A stretch of 64,000 nt of DNA from Porogramme epimiltina (taxonomy: Eukaryota > Basidiomycota > Agaricomycetes > Polyporales > Polyporaceae). Shown here one piece after another: positions 49,001 to 61,299 of the stretch. Location: positions 1 through 64,000 of the forward strand of contig FTLJ01000731.1 in the NCBI GenBank assembly GCA_900155495.1. Direction: 5' to 3'. Positions within the stretch are counted from its first letter, which is position 1, and the number at the start of each line of letters is the position of its first letter. The position numbers and the translations under genes were made by a program. The notes beneath the pieces are model-generated. The model was given only the letters and a program-made list of their open reading frames with translations. It did no database searches and was not told where the DNA came from.

Positions 49001-49857
49001 AATGACCTCACCCCAGTACGCCTTTACCGACTCCCGAAGCAGAGGTGCTGTATGTGAGAGCACTCTTTGACCATCTGGACCGTTCTTATAGTATTGTATC
49101 CGTGCTGCTGGGTGGATTAAATGGTCGTTTGGTCGTAGATGGAGGTAGAATGTTTCTTCGAAAGCGGTGAGGGTGAGGCGGAAGGAGTCTGTGTGGCGGA
49201 GGACGGGGGAGTCTAAAGGGAAGGAGCGCTTGCCATAGCCATAAGGTGTTGAGGCTCGCCGTGGTAGGATGTCTATTGACAATGTAGACGGATGTGCTAC
49301 GCGCTTGACCGGCCTAGCAGGTGCGCTGAGGGCTGCGAACGGAGGAATCAGCTCTCGTGTTACTTGGGCTACTAGCACAGGTCTCAGTAAGCGCGGCGGA
49401 CTGCGCAGCACTCGCCCGGGGGACGGCAGGCGACGAGTTTACCCCCCGGTCTGAAACTGTCTTTCGAGCATCCTCGATCGCGTGGAGATGGATATGTGGG
49501 GTGGGTGGGGGAGGTGGCGGACCGCGGTATTTATACCGGCGGCGTATACGAGGGTATACAGAGCGAACCTAGGATCGCCGCTGCTTCGGCCCACCAAGAA
49601 ACACCGAGCGAGCAACATACACCCAGCACGCGCCGCAGAATAAAGCACCATAACTTCCGAAAGGATTGTAAAATATCTCCCAGCGGAGCGGGGAAGCGGG
49701 GAGACGGGGCACGGGGTGTGTGTGGATCTTGGGATGTGTGTGCGCGGAGAGACGGGTTGCAGGTGGTGGAGATCGAGAGGCGGGACATACCTGAGACGGA
49801 GTGTAGGCTTGCAAGGAAGGCAACGAAAAGCCAGCATAGTCGATGGTGGGGGAACAT
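46004..49857 (-). CDS. Membrane-anchored ADAM-family zinc metalloprotease
   Basis: Fungal ADAM proteases are type I membrane proteins, probably cleaving at the cell surface or in the secretory pathway. The ATG at 49857 starts exon 1 (49857-49791), a clear signal peptide M-F-P-H-H-R-L-C-W-L-F-V-A-F-L. A 458-bp intron leads to the pro-domain exon from 49332 (A-P-A-R-P-V-K-R-V-A-H-P-S-T-L-S). The zinc site is H-E-I-G-H-N-F-G-A-I plus H-D, where H-D comes from a 6-nt exon at 47717-47712. Next come C-C-P-L-S, Y-I-M-S-P (Met-turn) and a disintegrin-like block (C-G-N-G-I-V-E-E-G-E-D-C-D). A Cys-rich region, one membrane helix (V-T-V-V-V-G-I-I-V-L-L-I-L) and a long Ser-rich, basic tail follow. Ends at TGA 46006-46004. 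The substrate is unknown. Confidence 0.9.
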
Positions 49858-52800
49858 TAGAAAGGATGGTAGGGGGCGCGGGGAGTCGCTTGCCGCCGAG
49901 AAGAGGATATGAGAAAGCCAAGGAGAGCGGAGAGAGCCAGCGCTGCCAAGCGCCGATCCGACCTGCGGAGGACTGTTCCTCGAGCGTGCAATGGCGGCGG
50001 CAGCGAGCGAAAGGCGGGAACGAACAGCCCGCGAGGAGACAGCAGAGAGCAAGAGGCCTGGCAGGACTCGTCCCTCTTCTCTCCACCCCGCCCACAGCCG
50101 CCCGCCTGCGCCGCCCACTCGACCCTTCCCCTTCCCCTTCGCGACAGCAGCCCCGCCCCGCGACTGCCACCGGCGCTTCTCTCTGCCGCGACCATCACAT
50201 CCGTCCCTCGGCCGCCCCGTCCATGCTTGGGCTCTCCCTCTCCCCTGCTTGGCCGACCCCGCCCACGCCGCCCCTATTCCTGGCCGCCTCTCCCCCAGCC
50301 CGCCTCAGGACCCGTCCGCACACGCACGCCCGCGAGCTGCAGCCCAAACCCGGCAACGGCGACGGTAGCAGCGTGCCTGGCCCGAAATACCTGCGCCCGC
50401 TGGAACTCTGCGTGTTGATGAATATAGATCACTCCAAGCGGAAGGCCTTTCGAGCCCATCCTTCCGCCGCCTCGCCTCAGGCTTCGCGATCAGCAACACG
50501 TCGGCCGGCACTCCAGCTTTTCTTGGTGTTTGCGACAAGCTTTTTGCCGCCACTCCACAAACCAGCCTCTAAAAAGCTTAAATCCTGCCAGGTCGCCTGG
50601 ATCGCCCCGCGGAGCTGGACTCCGAGGAGCATTGTGTCCGCCGTAAGTCTGCTGATGACATGCAGCCCGGGAGATGTAGACGCATTGGCCTTCGCCCGGG
50701 CAGAATCGATGGCCGCAGCACACCGAAACTACGGCGCGCATCCCGACGTCTCACCGATCTGTCATCCAGACCAAGCTGTCCACAAATCAAACGTTCCTGC
50801 GCCCAGACGTCCCCTGCTGATCGAGGTCCGTTTTTACGCCTCTGCAACCGTCGCTGACGGCACTGGTGGCTTCTTGCACGCATTTCAACGGATATGTGTG
50901 ATACACATGCTCTTGACGTTGGAATTTTATACAGCATTGGCTATACACCGAGAAACAATTATGACAACAAGGTTTAGGCGCACCCACATCTGACACCCCA
51001 TGTCCTCAGGACGGTTCCGAGTCTCAGCGCCACGACTTCCACGACGGCGTTCATTCGACGTGATACTCACGCCCTCCCTCACGGCACCGAAAACGCAGAC
51101 ACTCAGCTAATTCAACCCGGTTCCGGCGCTGTCAAGTACCAGGGAACCCGGAAGCCCCAAAGTCCAAACGCTACCTGGCCCGTGCGAGCCCGCCCCCCGC
51201 CAAGCCTCCCCGGCACCGCGCAGTCGAAGGCCCGCCCGGCAGCGTGCACTCGAGAACCTGGTTGTGCCGCGCTCCCGAGCCGCGATGCCCTCGTGAGCGC
51301 AGGAGGCGGAGGCACGCCGCCTTGGCGGTGGCGGCTGCGGGGACGTCCCGCTCCGCGGCGCCAGCACGTGCGCGCCATGCGCACCAGTTACGCAAACCTC
51401 TGGGGTCGAGCCTTGCAAACTGGAGCCCGGTGGAGACTGGCGACGCTGCTCCCCTCGGGGAAGGCACGCGCGTGCAAACCCACACAGCACGCGGCGCGCC
51501 TGTGCTGTGGGGGTGTGTCGCGCGGGCGGCGTGCTTCGTCACTGTCGCAACTGCGTCTGCATTCTTGCTCGCGCCTCCCTCTTCGCCCTCAATACACCCC
51601 CAGCCTCCGTGCGGCGCGCAGTGCTGACGCACGAGGAGGGCACCAAGCTGTCGGTAATGACCGCGCTGAGGGAGTCTATAGAGGTGGTATAAAGGCTGGT
51701 GAGGTCATCGCAGAAGCGGACGGTGATCCTTGTCAAGGAGAAGAGGTCCAAAGGATACTGAGGTGGGTGGGGAGCGCGGTCGATGGTTTGGACTGCGGCG
51801 GCGGCGCTAGCGGCTGTGCGGCCGGAACCGGGTGCGCAAGTGGGCGCACCTGTGCTCGGTGGTGCTGTGTGGCACCTTGCACGAAGCTCCGTTATCGCAT
51901 TCGCCGGTATCTGGGACACGAACTATAACTATATTCCTGCGGACGAGAGGCTCACGTCATAAATTGTCTATTAGTAGGTCGCTCATGTGCGTAATACATG
52001 CTTAGTTGCGTTTCACTTGACGGAGACATCCAAGTGGGTCACTCTGACCTCGGCCACCTCGATGTCTGTTCAAGGTCGCGATGTGGTAGGGCATTACAAC
52101 ACGGTCCAGAAACATACTATTCCTCCTCGTGTGGCTGTCTGCCTTGGGCTTACGGAGGTGGATGATTGCACGACAAATAAAAAACGGACGGGGTTCGTCC
52201 GAACAAAGCCGGACGTGCCCACTATGTTAGAGTCGTACGCGTCGGACCCCATGACCACCGGCAATCGATGGGGGCTCCCCTCATGAACTCGCACCTACTA
52301 AGGTTGGCTCGGTTGAGATTTTGGTATAGATGATCTGGTACTCGCTCGTCGACCCCTTGTCAGCCCTCGATGAAAACCTAAGACAAACGCAGGCGCGCAC
52401 GAAGAGCATCGAAGGAGCTGGGGACGACTTTTCGTCAGCACGAGTATTTTCTACCGAATAATCTCACCAGAAATTCCAAGAGCGCAGATTTTTACACATT
52501 AAAGATGAATGTTACAAGGCTAACGAATAGCATGGTGTAAGAGGTGACTAGCGTAGGAGCGTGCCCCGGTGGTCTTAAGCGCCCGGGAAGTGAGGCCCGC
52601 AATACGAAGATCCAGAGTGTCTCGTGCGTGGTTGCCTACCGTGCAATGTCCTAACTCTGAGTCCCGAGTCTGGTTGAGTTGTACCAATTAACCCTGGTCG
52701 TATCTGTATAGAAAACAAAAAGGAGATAAGTTAACGAGTGTACGATGTAAAGCACGAAGTCCGCAACCTGGAAAACGGTCTCCCTGACATAACAAACTAT

Positions 52801-53196
52801 AAAACCAAGCGAGCAAAAGAGCGGCGGACAGGCGAGCAGATGAGCAGACAGCGTGTCCTTGGAACGGTCCGAGAGGGCAGGCGGTAGCAATGTGATGAGG
52901 CATTCCATGGATCCGGAGAGCTTGAGTATCCTATAGGTACAAATACATGCCACGCGCGCCGTTTTTCCGGAGCACGCCGTTCGTCGCTGCCGTAAATACG
53001 GAAAAAAAGAATAACGCAAGAAAAGAAGTAAGAACGAAGCACGCCTCGCGGCGCGAAGACCGGCGAAAAGTGTACGGTGCGCGAGCTCCGCGAGACCGGT
53101 ACCCCCATCCAGATCCCAATCCCTTCCTGCCCCCCTCCACCCAACAACACCCCTAGCGAGATGTCGTAACGACCCACGGTGCCGGACACGGCGCCC
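49858..53196. other. GC-rich gene-free interval (3.3 kb)
   Basis: Between the 5' end of the ADAM gene and the 3' end of the next minus-strand gene. From 49.9 to 51.9 kb it is strongly GC- and CpG-rich. The long plus-strand open frame 49716-50993 overlaps the ADAM signal-peptide exon on the other strand and is low-complexity, so it is judged spurious. A dispersed repeat copy lies at about 52110-52300. The rest appears non-coding. Confidence 0.5.
52110..52300 (+). repeat. Dispersed repeat, copy B
   Basis: The partner of the copy at 23040-23190, with the same order of matching blocks but about 30-40 bp more spacer between them. It lacks a coding frame. Confidence 0.5.
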
Positions 53197-55593
53197 TCAC
53201 ACCCGGCTCGACGCGGACGCGGAGAACATGGAGCGGTCCGGGCTCGGCTGCCCGTCCGAGAACATCGTGTCCGCGCGGCGCGCGTAGCCCGCCTTCTCCG
53301 GCGGGAACGCGCGCGGCGACGACGGGGCCGCAGAGCCACCCGCCTCGCTCGCCTCCTCGTACGTCGGCGGCGCCGCGCCGTGCACCGCGTCGTGCTCGAG
53401 GAGCGGCGCGTGCGGGCTGATGGGGGGCGACGCGAACGCGCCGAACGCCGAGGACGGCGCGACGGAGGAGGGCGCGCCGGGCACGCCGAACGTGTACGGC
53501 GCGATGTTGGACGCGTTCTTGTGCTCCTCGTCGAGCGCGGTGATGTGCGAGATCAGCGAGCTGTCCTGCCGGCGCCGGATGAGGTAGAAGCCGAGCAGGC
53601 CGAGCGCGATCACGCCCGCGACGCCGCCGACGACGCCGCCGACGATCGCGCCGACGTCGCGCGAGCGCGTGGAGGAGACCGTGCGCGGGGCGAATATGAG
53701 CGTGGGGTTGCCGTTCTGCGGGATGTTGAACACGCTGAAGCGCAGACGCGAAGACGTTAGCTACACTGCGGGGTGCGCTGAAATGCAGAAAGGCTTACAT
53801 GTAGAGCTGGGAGATCCAGGTCTGCCCAAAGATGTACTGCGTGACCGAGCTATCCGTGAAGCCCTCGACGATACTGATGCAAGTGTTGTCGCTCATCTTG
53901 GCGATGAGAATCGACTCGTCGACTGTGAACTGCTGTCCATTGATGGAGACCGTGAACTGGACAGTGGTGTCGCAAGGTACCTGCCACGAGGTCGTCTCGC
54001 CCTCGATGGTAGAAAGAGAAACGCCCTGTGCCCCCGAGATAGCGTTATCTGGGGATTCAGATTATTGTGTCAACGACTAGTCGACACAACCTGAGAATGG
54101 TGAGTACGCACGGTAACTCTGGGCCTTGTCATTGGGCATATAGATACCGGAGTAGTACGGGTCAATGTTCGACATGATGTTAGCGACACTAGTTATTTGG
54201 TTTCCCGAACGAACGCTCCATCCGTCGAGCTCCACTGTCAGATCGGGCTGCTCGTTGTTCTTGAGGTACCCGCTGGTAATTCCGGTATTAATAGGGACTG
54301 TTTGCATCTTGTCGGTCTGGAACACGCTTTCGTCAGGTTGCAACCAGTGGAAAGTGCCCACGTTCTGGTCGACGAGTGACTGCTGATCGGAGCGTAACGT
54401 TAGAGAGGACCCGTTTCCAGGAATCACGGGAGAAGGCTTGAGGTCCATGCCGAACGTGAAGTTGTATCCGCTTGACTGGGCCGTGGGGTTGCGGATGTAG
54501 TACTGCCCATATATGCTGTCGTCGAAGGTAGCGTTGAAGCCGCCGGAGCTGCTGCCTTGCTTGAGGGTGCCGAGCCCGAATATGCCAGAAATGCCGTTGC
54601 CAAACGGTGTAGCCCCGGATTGGCTATTCATCAGGACGACTGTTCAACTCGGTCAGGACGTTATACCATGAGACCAATAGGGAAGTACACACTGGTCTGG
54701 TTGGTGTACGGCCACGACGTTCCATCCACAGTGGTTGCGAGAGAACAGTTTTCCTTCACAATTGTGCCGCTGAAGTTCCCGGCACCCAAGGATAGTGCCG
54801 ACTGTCCATTCAGAGTCCTAGAGTCTGGAGACTTCGACTGGTCATAACTAAAAAGAGTAGGGTTAGCACTTGCGCATTCATGACGGCCAAATTAATCAAT
54901 GCTATGATGTAGATCGCATATGACGCGCGCCCTATCAAAACATGGAAAGCAACATAGGCGCTCGGGCAGCGCTTGAGCACCATCTACGACACCTCGCGTC
55001 TACGCTAGTACGCCCTGTCCCTCTCTGAAATTGCCTTCGAATCGCTAGTGACCAAAAACTCCGAGTGATTTCGAAGTCGTATGATTTGCGCCTGAGGCGG
55101 TCAAGACCCTCCCATGTATGTGGTGACAGTGAATAGGCATTGACTCAAAGCGCCTCGTACCAACTCGTCCTACCCCCGATGATTGATGCATTCCAAATGC
55201 GAGGGGCAATCATGACCATGCCGATCCAAACTCTCTGCTTTTCCACGGAGACATGAGCCCCTGAACGAAGTTTAACGGACTCACGTTGCTTCTGAACTGC
55301 ATCCACTGCAGCCGTTGTTCGCGACGGACGAATAGCCCGTGCTCGTTGAAAGCGTGAAGTTGAAGTTCTGGATAGAACCTACACCGGCGGTACCCTGGCA
55401 GTTGGAACCGAGAGTGAGCCACTGACACTACTCAAACGAATTGGATACTCACCATGCCCACGCCGAGCATAGGGCGGCCGCCGGAGCTGAGGATGACGGG
55501 GACGTCAAGCCTTGTGGGGGGCACGAAGGCTGCGTATGCGGAGGCGACGCATAGCAAAAGGAGGAGGGGTGTTCGTGAGGTCTCGGGAGACAT
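53197..55593 (-). CDS. Pepsin-fold membrane protein with degenerate active site
   Basis: Reads as a secreted aspartic-protease fold on a C-terminal anchor. Exons in order of translation: 55593-55453, 55394-55285, 54847-54693, 54639-54112, 54048-53799 and 53734-53197. The start is a signal peptide (T-P-L-L-L-L-L-C-V-A-S-A). Pepsin-like landmarks include G-I-S-G-I-F-G-L-G, a Cys pair in the C-terminal half, W-I-S-Q-L-Y-I-V-F-N-I, and one membrane helix (V-G-G-V-A-G-V-I-A-L-G-L-L). The first catalytic motif position holds L-S-T-S-T-G-Y-S-S-V, without D-T-G. The second holds N-I-D-P-Y-Y-S-G-I-Y-M-P, keeping Asp but not T-G. So activity is doubtful. Intron 2, about 437 bp, is unusually long for this window. 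The cytoplasmic tail is Pro/Ser-rich with P-P-T-Y-E-E. The function is unknown. Confidence 0.78.
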
Positions 55594-56089
55594 TATGGAG
55601 CTCTAGAATGAAATCTACGAGGACCAGAGTACGTCAGGTGCTGGTGCGTGAAGCAGCAAGCAGGTGCAGGAGGCGCAGCTGGTCGGGGGACTCACAGGAT
55701 AGGTCGTGCCGGGAGAGCTGGGCGATGGGCGCAGCGAAGAAAAGAGGACCGCGGAAGGGCGGGCGGGCGGGGAAGAAAAGAAGAGAGGACCGGGAGGGCA
55801 GGGGCCCTGGCGCAGGCCGAGGGGTCTGTATAAGACTCCATGATCGGGATCACAGCACGTCCTGACGCGCCGACTTCCACACTTCTTCGCTCCTCTAGCG
55901 CTCGCCGCTACAGCGCTCTCCCCACATCGCCGCTCGCGCCCTGAGCGTCTCCATCCCCGACCCACCCGGACCCCAGCCACCTCCCCTCCCTGCTACCCCC
56001 ACCCATCCCAGCAATTCCCTCTCAGCCTCCAAGCCTTATCATCCCAGTCGTGTTGAACTCACTCCAGCTTCTATCCACTCATCCCCCAG
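55594..56089. other. Upstream interval of the pepsin-fold gene
   Basis: Contains the promoter of the minus-strand gene and, toward 56089, a pyrimidine-rich plus-strand stretch that could be a leader for the possible small gene at 56090. Confidence 0.35.
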
Positions 56090-56437
56090 ATGGGCTCAAC
56101 AGACTCCCTGCAGCGCAGAGACACACGCGTCGAACGCTCGACTCACGCGAGCTGCGAGCACCGCCCTCCACTGATGTCTGACTTGTCTTCGTCCCCGGAT
56201 GGCGCGCAACGCCCACCCGTCCAATTTGTCGAGAGATTCTCACTTCGCAAACTGCCTTACGACACAGCGCCGCAAATCGCCCCCCGCAGCCTCCCCGCCG
56301 GGCACTCGCTCTCAAAGCTCCCCGACCGTCCCCTGAGCCGCGAGGATCTCTCAGCCCACCGACGAACCCGGGGCGTCCTCCCATGGGTGCGCCGAAAGGC
56401 CTTGGCGAGGACAGCAATGATGCCCGAGTTGAAATGA
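56090..56437 (+). CDS. Possible small single-exon gene, unrecognised
   Basis: A 115-codon open frame with an ATG at 56090 (M-G-S-T-D-S-L-Q-R-R-D) and TGA at 56435-56437. Third positions are rich in C and G, as in real genes here, and the leader upstream is pyrimidine-rich. The middle reads V-Q-F-V-E-R-F-S-L-R-K-L-P-Y, followed by S-L-S-K-L-P-D-R-P-L-S, and the C terminus is basic. There is no signal peptide, membrane helix or known domain. GC-rich DNA in this area yields many chance frames, so it is only a candidate. Confidence 0.3.
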   Translation: MGSTDSLQRRDTRVERSTHASCEHRPPLMSDLSSSPDGAQRPPVQFVERFSLRKLPYDTAPQIAPRSLPAGHSLSKLPDRPLSREDLSAHRRTRGVLPWVRRKALARTAMMPELK

Positions 56438-59400
56438 ACGTCAGGCCAACACGCCCCTGGCGGCTGCCTCGGGCTTCGAACTACTGAACGCTCGCCACAG
56501 CATCGCGCTCGCTGCGGACGCCCCTCGAGCCTCTCCGCGCGTTCAGCTCCCTATAAGTATAGGTTCAACCCGTGGTTTCCATGGCACGCAGCAGACTCCA
56601 GTGGCTTTCTGGGGCTGAGACTCCCGGAAGGAGACGCACCTGGGCTGACGCAGCCTCCGTCGCAAATAGGCGAACATCCGGGGTTTAGCCTCTTGAGACA
56701 CCTACTTAGCTGACACCTGTCGCGGCGGTCCGAAAAGCGGTGGAGCAAATTCTCTGCGCGGGAGGTGTAACACTCTGCTTCGGACGTGGTCCGACGTCCA
56801 CACAATGCGACGGAGCGTCCGAGGCACCTGCGAGGCAGACAGACTGCGACGAGAAAACACAGCGGCGCGTGGAGTGGGTCCCTGTGGGTCCTCCACGAGC
56901 TGCCACGTTCATGTTCAAGGCCCCTGTGCAGCTGCCGCCTTCTGTGTTCCCCGCTGCAGCTTTACGACAGGATTCTCTGACATCCAGGATCCGTCGCCAC
57001 GCGCAGACCCAGACCGCGGGCGGCCCCCTCACCTCCGGGGCGCCCTACACCCGCACGGGGCAGCCGCTACGCGAGTGCCGGCGACTGCGACACGCGCCCC
57101 CGCCGCGCACGTCCCGGGGTCCCACCAAGGGAGGCGAGCAGAGCTCGCTACATCGACGTCACGAAAACCTCGCGCGGCCGCGCCTCGGATTCTGAGTGTA
57201 TTTCAAGCCCGGGGCGGTGAGCAGCACCACATCAGCCTAGGAGCACCAGAAGGGCCCGCATGGGCCCTTCTTGCGTACTCGGGGGAAGCACGGGGCCACC
57301 GCGACCAGCACTCGCGCCTCGCGCGCGGTGGTGCGCCGCGCGCCTTGTGCGGCCGTGCGCGTTATCTAGGTTCGCGCGTGCGGGCGTGCGGGCCCGCGCG
57401 CGGCTGCGCGTGTCCGTCGGCGGACAGATCTTCGTCGCAGGCCTGTGCGTGCGGAGACAGTTTGCGGATGCGGAAGATACCTTGGTGCACGGCCTGCAGA
57501 CTCTTCGAACGTTCGCGGGCTTGCGAGCGAGGAGAAGCGGGCCCGGAGGCTTCGCGCGCGCGCGTCACGGGTGCGCTCAGGTGGCCCCGATTACGAGGGG
57601 AGGGTGCTTCGCAGTTCGAAGGTGCCGTTGCTGCGCGGGGAGATATCAAACTTAGCGAGGCACCGGGGAGGGGGGTGCACATGCTCGTGCGGTGGGCGAC
57701 GATGCGGTCTGTCAGCGTCGTCCCGCCACCCCTCCGCTGCGGCTGCCAGTAGTGGTGAACCAAATGTTGACGTTGAATGCTAACCCTACGGATTCGGGGA
57801 GAGGGGGGCCCCACAGCGGATGACGACGTATGTACACAGCCTCGTAGCGGATGCTCCTTCGACTTGGCGGCGATCGTGGAGCTCAAGGGGGAGCAGGGGG
57901 GATCGAGCATGCGAGAGCGGTCCTCTACATGACATGGCGCGCAATTTGGCCGTGGACGATCGCGCATCGATGTACCCCTTCCCTTTACACAGACGAATGT
58001 ACATACGTCTAGCGCCGCGGGCACACATAACCCTCTAACTCGAAGATACAGCGGCATCGACCTCAGAAGCATCGTAACAAGGACGCAAACCACCCGTCAG
58101 CGCCATAAGTGCCACCGTCTAGCCGAGCGCAGTCGGAGGTGGACGTTGAGTTCAGTTCGCTGCCACCCCAAAGCACCCGCACGCCGCCAGCGAGGAGGCG
58201 GGAATTCCAGAATCGTCGACCCCCCTCGTCAGCACGGACGCCATCCGGTGCTCTCCGACACAACTCGCAATTGCGCCGGGCGCGCTCCCGTGCGCGAGAC
58301 CCATGGCACCCCGTGCGTCTGGCTGGTCTCATGAGAACGAGAAAGGAGGTGTGTGTGTAGGCGGGCAAAGATCGCGCGCGCGGCAGGTCTGGACTGGGCG
58401 AGGGGCAGCACGCCCCTCGTGGCTCCCTGCTCAGTATCGTGTTTTGGCGGGGGCCGTCGAGGGTGCCTGTGGGAGCGCCGCGCGAAAGGGTGGGCGGGCC
58501 CGGGAAGTCCTGGTGATAAGACATCCTCGCTCGTGTAGAGGGTGCCCGCCCGCTGTACGCGAGCTGTGGGCGGGGGAAGGGTCATCATGGTGTCAACAAC
58601 GTGGAGGGCGCGATCGCGGGCCATCACTAGTCCCCTTTAGCCACCTTCACCACAGCTGTAGGATGATGCTGTTGGATCCCGCTTGGAGGTACGCAAGGCC
58701 TAGGAAATACAAGGTGTACCACGACTGTGAGGCTGCAAAGCCTGGTGAGCTCTCCGCCCTCATGTGGTGGGCGGTAAGAAAGTATGACAGCCAGGATCGG
58801 CGAATGGAGATGTGTGCATCACTCAGGATGCGCGACGGCGCTGTGCACCCCCGCGCGCCCCGAGCTGAGGAGGCACGTTCTGTGCCGGCGGTGCCCCCGC
58901 GAGGACGTCAAATTCGTCAAACGGGCGCGCTCCGGCACCGTCGGGCATCATGCATCACGAAGCCTACGGGCGCGAGGTTTGCAGGACCGGGTTCCGTGAG
59001 GTCCCGGGTCTAAGTGTGACACTGCTTCGAACACAGCGTAATTTGCGCTGGGAGAGCCGATAGGATGTGAGAATCACCGGAGGTTGAGGTCATACGTTGC
59101 GTGGTTTATGGGCGGCGTTCGCGTCCTTCATATAGGGGCCGGAGACTAAATGGCGATTTCCATGAACATTGAACATGGTACCTGCTCATAGCAGTGGCAC
59201 AAAGACGAGGGGGGTTCGGCACACGTGGGCTTAGCACTGTAGCGTGAAGCTTGATGGAGAAAGCTTGAACGAATTCACTAGCTTGCCATAACATGCAACA
59301 TTATGACGATGTCGAGGTGCATGGACGCATGCCTTTGAGTGTCCTAAAGAGTTGGAGGGCTATTAGATAGGGATCCTACGATGAGCTGGCGAAATCTTGC

Positions 59401-59582
59401 CTAGGTAGTGAACACTAATGTGGATGGCAATATACAGTAGATGTAAGTTAACATGCGTGATGGGGAGGCCGTACTTTCGAGCTCATGCGGGAATACCATA
59501 CTACCAAGAATCATTAGACGTCATAAATGCGTCCAGCTTCCGGCCCTCCTTCCACTTCCCCCTCTCGAAAAAAGCAGGTGCT
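56438..59582. other. GC-rich gene-free interval (3.1 kb)
   Basis: Similar in texture to 2-6 kb: GC-rich with numerous overlapping Arg/Ala-rich frames on both strands and no domain or credible splice chain. From about 59.1 kb composition falls to normal. No RNA gene was found. Confidence 0.45.
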
Positions 59583-60994
59583 TTACTTGATCCTAGCAGC
59601 TTGCCCATCCTCCAGTCGTCTCCGCCGTGTGGGGATCCCGTCTTCATCTTGATTACGCTTCCATGGCTTCTCGTTCCATTCTTGGGGTGGAGGGAGATAG
59701 CCGTGCGCTCCGTGGTAGGGTACCGCTGGCGGTAGAGGATACGGGGGAACGTGAGGAGGTGGTGCGTACGACGCAGGATTTACGCGGGAGCGGAAGAGCA
59801 TGATGATGGAGTTAACGAATAATGACATGAATGCGAGTGACGCGATGGTGAAAATCTAGTGCATGCCCACGAATGAGCCTTGCGTTACAGCGGTCGTAGG
59901 TTGGCACTCACCAGTGTCTTCCAGCTAATCTGATCCACGAACGAGTTGATGACCTCCCCAATAACCTCCAGGCTGACTTTCGCCCGCCCGACCTTGGAAG
60001 GGTCGCGGTTCATGCAGGTCTCCCAGGCGGCACACTGGGCGGCCATGGCTGGTATCCTTCCCTCCACACACAGGTTAGTCTTGTACGCAAGTGCGCATTG
60101 AGCGATATCCTGAACGATTTCCATAGAGTACTCCGCGACACGATGTTCAACATCGCGTTGGATGGTGAGGATGAACTGTACGGTCAGATACACCGCTATC
60201 GCGGCTAGTGACCCGTTGAAGAACACTTGCACGTAACTACATCGGCAAGGGGCGCGAGAGTGAGGAAATATTTCCTACAGCAAGTAGAGAACGACCTACC
60301 CGAGAAGTCGGAACGGCAGATCGGACGGCGGGGGAGCGGTGGCCATGTTGAGCGTGTAGTGGTTCGTGGTTTTCTGTGTGACGGCATACTGGTCCTCCTC
60401 TCCGTCGCTCTCTCCCGCACTGCTGTCCTCATCCTCCACCCGCGAGCGATGTCGGCGAACCTGGCTCCTCTCCCGCCCTGTCCGCCTCTTGTACACCCTG
60501 CGGAGGGCGCCCACAGCAAGTGCCCTCTCACCGTCGTCATCCTTCTCTTTCTCCTTATCCTTGTCTGGAGACGGATGCGAAGGGCTTGAATCGGCCATGT
60601 CAATGTCGCGGATTTCATGAGGGGGGAATTTGACTGGCGTTGGCATGGGCGGCGGGGCCCACGCTGGCGAATGGGGCGCTTGTGGTGCGGGTTCATGGAA
60701 TAGAAATGGGACGTTGCTGTTTTGACCGAAGCGAGGCCATGAGGGTGTGCTGGGGGTAGGGAAACTGGGGGTCGAAGGATTGACCTCCGTGAAGGTGCCT
60801 GACGAGATGAGAACGTGGAGGGGTAAGTAAACGCATAACGTCAGGAAGTTTGCTGTTTAGGCACGAAGCGCAGCCTTCCGTATCTACAGAAGCAGTTACT
60901 CACGTTTCTTCGGAGTGTGGGGGTCGTCCTGATTGGAAGTTGCCCATATCGGTTTCGTGTTACTGCTCGGCCTGGATGTAAACTCGAAATCCAT
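59583..60994 (-). CDS. BRL1: Brl1/Brr6 nuclear-envelope protein
   Basis: Brl1 and Brr6 are nuclear-envelope membrane proteins that help nuclear pore complexes assemble and affect membrane lipids. Exons in order of translation are 60994-60904, 60798-60300, 60236-59912 and 59855-59583. A disordered N-terminal half carries D-K-E-K-E-K-D-D-D and basic R-R-V-Y-K-R-R-T. The Brr6 domain follows: helix V-F-F-N-G-S-L-A-A-I-A-V-Y-L-T-V, then R-D-V-E-H-R-V-A-E-Y-S, and four Cys for two disulfides in A-Q-C-A-L-A-Y-K-T-N-L-C and Q-C-A-A-W-E-T-C-M-N-R-D-P. A second helix starts I-F-T-I-A-S-L-A-F-M-S-L-F. The tail is proline-rich. An in-frame upstream ATG at about 61036 is an alternative start. Head-to-head with CLPP. 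Assignment to Brl1 rather than Brr6 is uncertain. Confidence 0.88.
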
Positions 60995-61299
60995 CGGCGC
61001 CTCCGTCGATCGTTCTGTTCGTAGGCGATGCATCATGACACGCTTTTTACAAGTATCGTGAAGTCGTGAGATCCGGACAGCGAGCAGACACAATCCCAGG
61101 CAGGAGCGGAGAACACCCTACGGTGGTGGTTGGGGGAAGAAAGTCGTGCGTGGCTCGACCAGAGGCGGTAGCGCGCAAACGCGTGTGTCACGTGAACGCG
61201 GCAGACGAAACGCGTAGGCGCCTCCGCTGGCCACTGTCGTCGGCGACGTCGAGGACCTTGACCCGGCTTCCACCTCATTTACGACCTCCACACACCACC
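60995..61299. promoter_or_regulatory. Shared upstream region of BRL1 and CLPP
   Basis: About 305 bp between divergent start codons. No TATA box is obvious. Confidence 0.45.

Noticed and set aside
49716..50993. Plus-strand open frame of 425 codons
   Set aside because: Overlaps the ADAM signal-peptide exon on the other strand, is low-complexity, starts without good context and has no domain. GC-rich DNA produces such frames by chance.
55422..55452. A 31-bp first intron in the pepsin-fold gene
   Set aside because: Too short; the next acceptor at 55395 gives a normal intron of about 57-58 bp and keeps the frame.
56805..57752. Plus-strand open frame of 315 codons
   Set aside because: Arg/Ala/Gly-rich in a GC-rich block, with competing frames on both strands and no start context or domain.
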